DNA of 41,602 nt from CAYMTT01 sp964393465 (GTDB taxonomy: Bacteria; Patescibacteriota; Minisyncoccia; Minisyncoccales; MHMH01), in NCBI GenBank assembly GCA_964393465.1, contig CAYMTT010000003.1:1-41602 (forward strand), read 5' to 3'. Position numbers and translations under genes: made by a program. The notes under the pieces are model-generated. The model was not told where the DNA came from and ran no database searches. It saw only the letters and a program-made list of their open reading frames with translations. This document shows, piece after piece, positions 37,985 to 41,602 of the stretch (position 1 is its first letter; every line of letters starts with the position of its first letter).

Positions 37985-38578
37985 ATGCTGGTAATTAGAT
38001 TATGGAGAACGGGCAAAAGGAATCAGCCCGCTTTCAAAATAGTGGTGACCGACAAGCAGAATCCGCCAAAAGGCGGCCGTTTTGTGGAAGAAGTCGGCTT
38101 TTACAATCCGATCACCAAGGAAAAAGTGTTAAAAAAAGACAGGGCTCAATACTGGGTTTCCAAAGGAGCCCAGCCCTCTGACACCGTCTATAACCTTTTG
38201 GTTCAGGAAGGGGCTTTGGAAGGAAAAAAGATTCCTTCCCATAAAAAGTCAAAAAAGACAGAAGAAAAGAAAGAAGAACCTTCAGGGGAGCAAAAACCCG
38301 CAGAGGAAGCGAAACCGGAAGCTGCAGTTTCTGAGCAGCCGAAAGAGGAAGTTCAAGCTCAAGAAAAAAAACAAGAACCTTCTCAAGAAGGAAAGCCCGC
38401 CGAAGCAGAAAAGGAAGAACAGCCAAAAGAAGAAAAGAAAGCTTCCGATTCAGAAGAGCCCAAAGAGGAAAATCCGACTCCCGAATCCGAAAAGGCATCC
38501 CAAGAGGAAACTTCCGGTGAGCAGCCGGAGAAAAAAGAACCTCAAGCAGAAACGGAGGGAAAAGAAGAGGAAAAATAA
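37985..38578 (+). CDS. rpsP: 30S ribosomal protein S16 with long Glu/Lys/Pro-rich C-terminal extension
   Basis: S16 is a small-subunit protein of usually 75-90 residues. The first about 85 are normal (MLVIRLWRTGKRNQPAFKIV, GRFVEEVGFYNPITKE, then a segment ending KGAQPSDTV). After the core the protein continues for about 110 residues of Glu, Lys, Pro, Gln and Ser in low-complexity repeats (197 in total). The frame stays open and matches the strand, so this is real coding sequence and not a read-through. The tail is probably disordered and of unknown function. tRNA-Ala follows 23 bases after the stop and may share the transcript. Confidence 0.95.
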   Translation: MLVIRLWRTGKRNQPAFKIVVTDKQNPPKGGRFVEEVGFYNPITKEKVLKKDRAQYWVSKGAQPSDTVYNLLVQEGALEGKKIPSHKKSKKTEEKKEEPSGEQKPAEEAKPEAAVSEQPKEEVQAQEKKQEPSQEGKPAEAEKEEQPKEEKKASDSEEPKEENPTPESEKASQEETSGEQPEKKEPQAETEGKEEEK

Positions 38579-38601
38579 GAACTTTGGAATACCGGAGATT
38601 C

Positions 38602-38673
38602 GGGCCCGTAGTTTAGTGGTAGAATGTCGCATTTGCAATGCGAAGATCGTGGGTTCGATTCCCACCGGGTCCA
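38602..38673 (+). tRNA. tRNA-Ala (anticodon TGC)
   Basis: The acceptor GGGCCCG pairs with CGGGTCC, including the G3-U70 pair that is the identity element for alanine. The anticodon stem TCGCA/TGCGA encloses TTTGCAA with anticodon TGC. The T arm is GTGGG-TTCGATT-CCCAC. Discriminator A; CCA not encoded. Confidence 0.97.
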
Positions 38674-38679
38674 CATTTC

Positions 38680-38708
38680 AACGCTTTTTAGTAAGCGTTT
38701 TTCTTTTC
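38680..38708 (+). terminator. Terminator after tRNA-Ala
   Basis: AACGCTT (38680-38686) and AAGCGTT (38693-38699) form a 7-bp stem followed by a T-rich tract. Confidence 0.8.
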
Positions 38709-38726
38709 TTTTGTTTTTTAATTCTG

Positions 38727-38732
38727 TAGAAT
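38727..38732 (+). promoter_or_regulatory. -10 element for the pilin gene
   Basis: TAGAAT ends six bases before ATG 38739; TATAAT overlaps at 38732-38737 but is too close to the start. No Shine-Dalgarno. Confidence 0.45.
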
Positions 38733-38738
38733 ATAATA

Positions 38739-39572
38739 ATGGGTTCGAACAGCCCTAAGGGTTTTACTCTAATAGAGCTTCTTGTTGTCATTTCCGTTAT
38801 TGGGCTTTTGGCCAGCGTAGTTTTGGTTTCCATGACCGGCGTCAGGGAAAAAGCCAGAGTAGCTGAAGTTTTGCGGTTCAGCCAGAACGTCTATCACATT
38901 TTAGGTTCGGAGGCCGTGGGAGTCTGGAGTTTCGAGGAAGGATCGGGCACTACCGCTTTGGACGGTTCCGGTTTCAACAACACCGGGACAATAACCGGAG
39001 CTGATTACAGTTCCGATACTCCTCACAATGTGGTCGGCAGGGGAGACAGGAAATATTCTTTGAGCTTTGACGGTTCGGACTATGTCGACTGCGGGAGCGA
39101 CAAGAGCTTGAAGCTTTCGGGTTCTTCTTTGGGATACACGGTGGAAGCCTGGGCCAAGCTTTCTGCCAAAGGAACGGACAGAGTCGTTACCAGCAAAGGG
39201 GATTCCAAGGCGGCTCTTGTTTGGTATGATATCGGAGAGGACGACTGGCGAGCCCACGCTTCGGGAGTTTACGCCAGATGGACCGAAGAATCTCCTTTGT
39301 TGAACAAGTGGTACCACATCGTGAATATTTGGGACGGAAACGAGCTTTCAATCTGGGTCAACGGAACCAAAGGGGCCATTACAGGAACTTTGAATTCAAT
39401 TACCAATGATGCTTCGGACCCTTTTATAATAGGAGCCAGGGGAGGGGGGAGCAGCATGAGGTTCGTGGGGCTTATTGACGAAGTTAAAGTCTATAAAAAA
39501 GCCATGTTGGTGGGCGAGATACGAAAGCGCTATGTCGAAGGCTTGGCAGAAAGGCAGCTGGTCCGGCATTAG
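38739..39572 (+). CDS. Type IV prepilin-like protein fused to a LamG-type domain
   Basis: This 277-residue protein begins with a class III leader MGSNSPKG followed by FTLIELLVVISVIGLLASVVL, the prepilin cleavage and methylation motif with Glu5, and a long N-terminal helix. After residue about 60 it becomes a concanavalin/LamG-like beta-sandwich: VWSFEEGSGTTALDGSG, YSLSFDGSDYVDCG, VEAWAKLS, WYHIVNIWDGNELSIWVNG and FVGLIDEVKVYKKA. It is therefore a pilin or pseudopilin presenting a possible sugar-binding domain. The A24 peptidase at 17680 could process it. No assembly ATPase is in this window. Confidence 0.88.
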   Translation: MGSNSPKGFTLIELLVVISVIGLLASVVLVSMTGVREKARVAEVLRFSQNVYHILGSEAVGVWSFEEGSGTTALDGSGFNNTGTITGADYSSDTPHNVVGRGDRKYSLSFDGSDYVDCGSDKSLKLSGSSLGYTVEAWAKLSAKGTDRVVTSKGDSKAALVWYDIGEDDWRAHASGVYARWTEESPLLNKWYHIVNIWDGNELSIWVNGTKGAITGTLNSITNDASDPFIIGARGGGSSMRFVGLIDEVKVYKKAMLVGEIRKRYVEGLAERQLVRH

Positions 39573-39613
39573 TTTTCCACAGGCTTGAATTTTTGATTTG
39601 ACTTTTTCTCTTG

Positions 39614-39619
39614 TATAAT
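39614..39619 (+). promoter_or_regulatory. -10 TATAAT upstream of the TM-helix membrane protein gene
   Basis: A perfect TATAAT about 56 bases before ATG 39676 would give a leader of about 50 nt. The leader is AT-rich and without a Shine-Dalgarno, unlike the leaderless genes. Confidence 0.5.
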
Positions 39620-39675
39620 AAATTAATCGGGTAAAAGGTCGGTATATTTAATAAATAATAATAAATAAGAATATT

Positions 39676-40359
39676 ATGGTAATGGATTGGTATTCGGTAA
39701 CAATGAGCGCTCTACAGGATCTTTGGACCGGATTTTTGGGCTTTCTGCCCGCCTTAATAGGGGCCTTGGTGGTCTTTGTCATCGGCTGGTTCGTCTCTGT
39801 GGGTCTTGGAAAGCTTGTGACCGAAATCCTCAAAAGGATAAGGTTCAACAAGATTTTCGAAAAGGGCGTATGGAAGGAAGCTTTGGAAAAGGCCGAATTA
39901 AAGATCGACGCTGCCGGATTTATCGGAGTGATAGTCAAATGGGTGCTGATGATAGTATTCTTGATGGCAGCTGTTGAAATCCTGGGCCTGAGAGAGTTCG
40001 CCGGATTCCTCAACAATGTCTTGGGGTACTTGCCCAACGTAATCGTTGCCGCGTTCATTTTCGTCGTGGCGGTGATTGTGGCCGATCTTTTGGAAAAGAT
40101 AGTCAGAGCGTCTGTCGAATCGATCAAAGTGGGCTACGGCCACTTGGTCGGAGCGATAGTCAGATGGTCGATTTGGATTTTCGCCATTCTGGCCATTCTC
40201 TTGCAGCTGAAAATCAGCGAGGAACTGGTTCTCACCATGTTCATCGGTTTGGTCGGCTTGGTGGCTATTGCCGGAGGAATCGCTTTCGGTTTGGGAGGAA
40301 AAGATCTCGCCGGAGAAATCCTGAGAGATTTCCACAAAAAACTGAAGGGCGAGCTCTAA
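39676..40359 (+). CDS. MscS/CmpX-like TM-helix-repeat membrane protein
   Basis: The 227-residue protein has about four transmembrane segments arranged as two similar halves (FLGFLPALIGALVVFVIGW and VLGYLPNVIVAAFIFVVAV), which is the TM_helix repeat found in MscS-related CmpX proteins. A third region ends AFGLGGKDLAGEILRDF, the pore-lining type motif GLGGKD. No beta domain follows, so it is a membrane-only small mechanosensitive channel relative. A second in-frame ATG at 39682 is an alternative start. A GC-rich terminator follows. The channel function is inferred from the family. Confidence 0.82.
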   Translation: MVMDWYSVTMSALQDLWTGFLGFLPALIGALVVFVIGWFVSVGLGKLVTEILKRIRFNKIFEKGVWKEALEKAELKIDAAGFIGVIVKWVLMIVFLMAAVEILGLREFAGFLNNVLGYLPNVIVAAFIFVVAVIVADLLEKIVRASVESIKVGYGHLVGAIVRWSIWIFAILAILLQLKISEELVLTMFIGLVGLVAIAGGIAFGLGGKDLAGEILRDFHKKLKGEL

Positions 40360-40380
40360 TTTCTGAAAAACCCAGACAGG

Positions 40381-40417
40381 CCTCCGCGGATCCTCCGCGG
40401 GGGTTTGTTTTTTTGTT
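40381..40417 (+). terminator. Intrinsic terminator before tRNA-Val
   Basis: CCTCCGCGG (40381-40389) and CCGCGGGGG (40395-40403) pair with a five-base loop, then TTTG and a run of T residues. Confidence 0.8.
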
Positions 40418-40445
40418 AAAAAATGTGTAGAATACAATTGTTTCC

Positions 40446-40517
40446 GGGCAGCTAGCTCAACGGCAGAGCGTTGCACTCACATTGCAAAGGCTACAGGTTC
40501 GAGTCCTGTGCTGCCCA
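40446..40517 (+). tRNA. tRNA-Val (anticodon CAC)
   Basis: Acceptor GGGCAGC/GCTGCCC, D arm with GCTC/GAGC, anticodon stem TTGCA/TGCAA enclosing CTCACAT with anticodon CAC, T arm ACAGG-TTCGAGT-CCTGT. Discriminator A; CCA not encoded. A possible -10 TAGAAT lies at 40428. Confidence 0.95.
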
Positions 40518-40546
40518 CAATAATTAAGAATAGTCAAACCCATTTT

Positions 40547-40596
40547 GAGAAAATTGATAAATTTTCTCATCTCGCCTCGCCGTAGGCGAGGCGAGA
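40547..40596. repeat. Two perfect hairpins next to tRNA-Val and the inverted repeat
   Basis: GAGAAAATT (40547-40555) pairs with AATTTTCTC (40560-40568), and TCTCGCCTCGCC (40570-40581) pairs with GGCGAGGCGAGA (40585-40596) around a three-base loop. Neither is followed by a T run, so they are not typical terminators. They stand directly outside the left inverted repeat. Confidence 0.85.
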
Positions 40597-40601
40597 GGCA
40601 A

Positions 40602-41602
40602 CCAAAATTTCATTTGGGTTCATAAGGGTCGGAAAAATAAAAAAACTAAAAATATGCAAAATCAAAAAGGGTTTTTTCAAGTTGTACCTATTTTAATTGC
40701 AGTTGTAGTAATAGCAGCGGGCGGAACTTACTATATAATCCATAAATCTTCTGTTACTATTATTGTTCCTAACGGAGGAGAAAAATGGGAAACCGGAAAG
40801 TCATATGAAATTCAATGGGAAGCTAAAAATCCAGATAATGCGCCCTATTCAATTTGGCTCAAGAAATTAGGAAGGGGTGATTTCCTTATTGTTGATGATT
40901 ATCCGGGTGATAAACGTTCCTATTTATGGCAGATTCCGGAGGTAAAAGAGATAATGGGTGGGGGTGAATATGTAATTCAAATTGTTACGCACACCAGATA
41001 TAAAATATTTTGGTCTTCCGATAAGAGTGATTCTCCGTTTACTATTACTCTCTCTCCGTCCGAACTCGCCAAATGGAAGACTTATCGGAATGAGCAAATG
41101 GGGTTTGAAATAAAGTATCCGTCAGAAGATTGGGGCATAATATCGGAAAGCGATACAGGCATCACAATTAATAATGTGCTTGCCCAATTCGGTTCACCTT
41201 ATTGGGCCCCTTTCACAGTTAAGATAAGTAAACAGACCTTAGATGATTATATTGCCGATTACAACCGCGAAAATGAAGCTTTTTGTTGGATAGACCCGGA
41301 AACAAAAGAAAGTATTGTAAAAATAGGAGACTTTATGTTGGGAGGAGTAAAAGGAACTAGACTAAAAGCATGTACCGCTATGGGGTATGATGAAGATCTT
41401 GTATTTGCCAGAAAGAATGATAAAAGTTATATAATAAAGCATATTCCAGGTAACGCTATTCACGACCAGACACTTTCCAGTTTTAAGCTCATTGAGTAGT
41501 TTCTGAATTCTGGAATATTTTTATTTACAAAAAACTTATAATTGTCTTAATAAGTTATGTTTTTTATTTTTCCGACCCTTACGAACCCAAATGAAATTTT
41601 GG
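40602..41602. mobile_element. Inverted-repeat-flanked gene unit (possible small mobile element)
   Basis: Left repeat 40602-40644 and right repeat 41560-41602 are inverted copies, 42 of 43 bases identical, starting CCAAAATTTCATTTGGG. They enclose one AT-rich gene and no transposase. The right repeat reaches the last base of the window and may continue beyond it, so the outer boundary and any target-site duplication cannot be seen. Confidence 0.65.
40654..41499 (+). CDS. Membrane-anchored protein with Ig-like (Kre9/KNH-type) domain, carried between inverted repeats
   Basis: The 281-residue protein has an N-terminal hydrophobic anchor (about 9-28). Residues 32-135 resemble the Ser-Thr-rich/Kre9-KNH Ig-like domain (VTIIVPNGGEKWETGKSYEI, then IQW...DNAPYSIWL, with YVIQIV near the end). 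Residues 140-281 look like a PsbP/lipoprotein-type alpha+beta domain (YRNEQMGFEIKYPSEDW). Codon choice is more AT-rich than in neighbouring genes, and it lies between 43-bp inverted repeats, so it was probably acquired or moved. No Shine-Dalgarno is seen. Function unknown. Confidence 0.7.
   Translation: MQNQKGFFQVVPILIAVVVIAAGGTYYIIHKSSVTIIVPNGGEKWETGKSYEIQWEAKNPDNAPYSIWLKKLGRGDFLIVDDYPGDKRSYLWQIPEVKEIMGGGEYVIQIVTHTRYKIFWSSDKSDSPFTITLSPSELAKWKTYRNEQMGFEIKYPSEDWGIISESDTGITINNVLAQFGSPYWAPFTVKISKQTLDDYIADYNRENEAFCWIDPETKESIVKIGDFMLGGVKGTRLKACTAMGYDEDLVFARKNDKSYIIKHIPGNAIHDQTLSSFKLIE

Noticed and set aside
40602..41602. Full insertion sequence
   Set aside because: No transposase-like frame exists between the inverted repeats; only a membrane protein gene is present.
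1..41602. Recoded UGA (Gracilibacteria-type code 25)
   Set aside because: Genes read through with standard code and UGA is used as a normal stop, for example at the end of gyrB and of the small gene after it.

Overview
The window reads as a stretch of a Candidate Phyla Radiation (Patescibacteria) genome, most likely a Parcubacteria-type lineage. The case rests on compact housekeeping genes of bacterial type, many exported or membrane proteins of no assigned function, minimal versions of conserved enzymes (ThrS without TGS domain, MiaB without TRAM domain), rplK without rplA behind it, tRNAs without encoded CCA, and type IV pilin parts. Genes read through with the standard bacterial code and UGA is used as stop (gyrB, for example), which argues against Gracilibacteria/Absconditabacteria. 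This placement is inference from gene content; no 16S rRNA is present.

Layout. 1-3633: the end of gyrB, a small Cys-rich membrane protein, a secreted C25 (gingipain-like) peptidase interrupted by a 100-N scaffold gap, and a membrane protein. 3645-5313: a strong promoter driving secE-nusG-rplK-mazG-like-tRNA-Trp. 5361-7960: a dTTP-synthesis cluster (dCMP deaminase, tmk, double-length ThyX-like protein). 7978-10123: deoC-gatB. 10183-17053 on the minus strand: dnaE, thrS, miaB-miaA. 17073-21333: rnhB, an A24 prepilin peptidase-like protein and a UPF0182 membrane protein. 21336-22713: two tandem duplicated lipoprotein cassettes.

22726-30225 on the minus strand is the most interesting region. It is a tightly packed eight-gene operon that looks like a peptide-modification (RiPP) system related to the His-Xaa-Ser (Hxs) system: two HxsD-like small proteins, an HxsB-like radical SAM/SPASM enzyme, a membrane-anchored TPR protein, a 216-residue Cys/Asp/Ser/Tyr-rich repetitive precursor candidate with its own -10 element, two further radical SAM enzymes and a small helical protein. 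The canonical HxsC-type partner is not recognisable, and the precursor has HDY-containing repeats in place of HxS repeats, so this may be an undescribed variant.

30277-35005: a large secreted multidomain protein with dockerin-like repeats. Its 3' end occurs twice, flanking an inserted segment that carries a decayed copy of the UPF0182 3' end plus a coiled-coil protein cassette. 35014-40517: rpmF-nusB, a transglutaminase-like exported protein, rnc, rpsP (long charged tail), tRNA-Ala, a LamG-fused pilin, an MscS/TM-helix family membrane protein and tRNA-Val. 40602-41602: a gene flanked by 43-bp inverted repeats, the right one ending exactly at the window edge, which suggests a small mobile or transposon-like unit.

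A regulatory pattern recurs. Most first-in-transcript housekeeping genes have a -10-like hexamer ending about 6-12 nt before the start codon and no Shine-Dalgarno, which implies leaderless mRNAs. Several exported-protein genes instead have a longer leader and a near-perfect AGGAGG.
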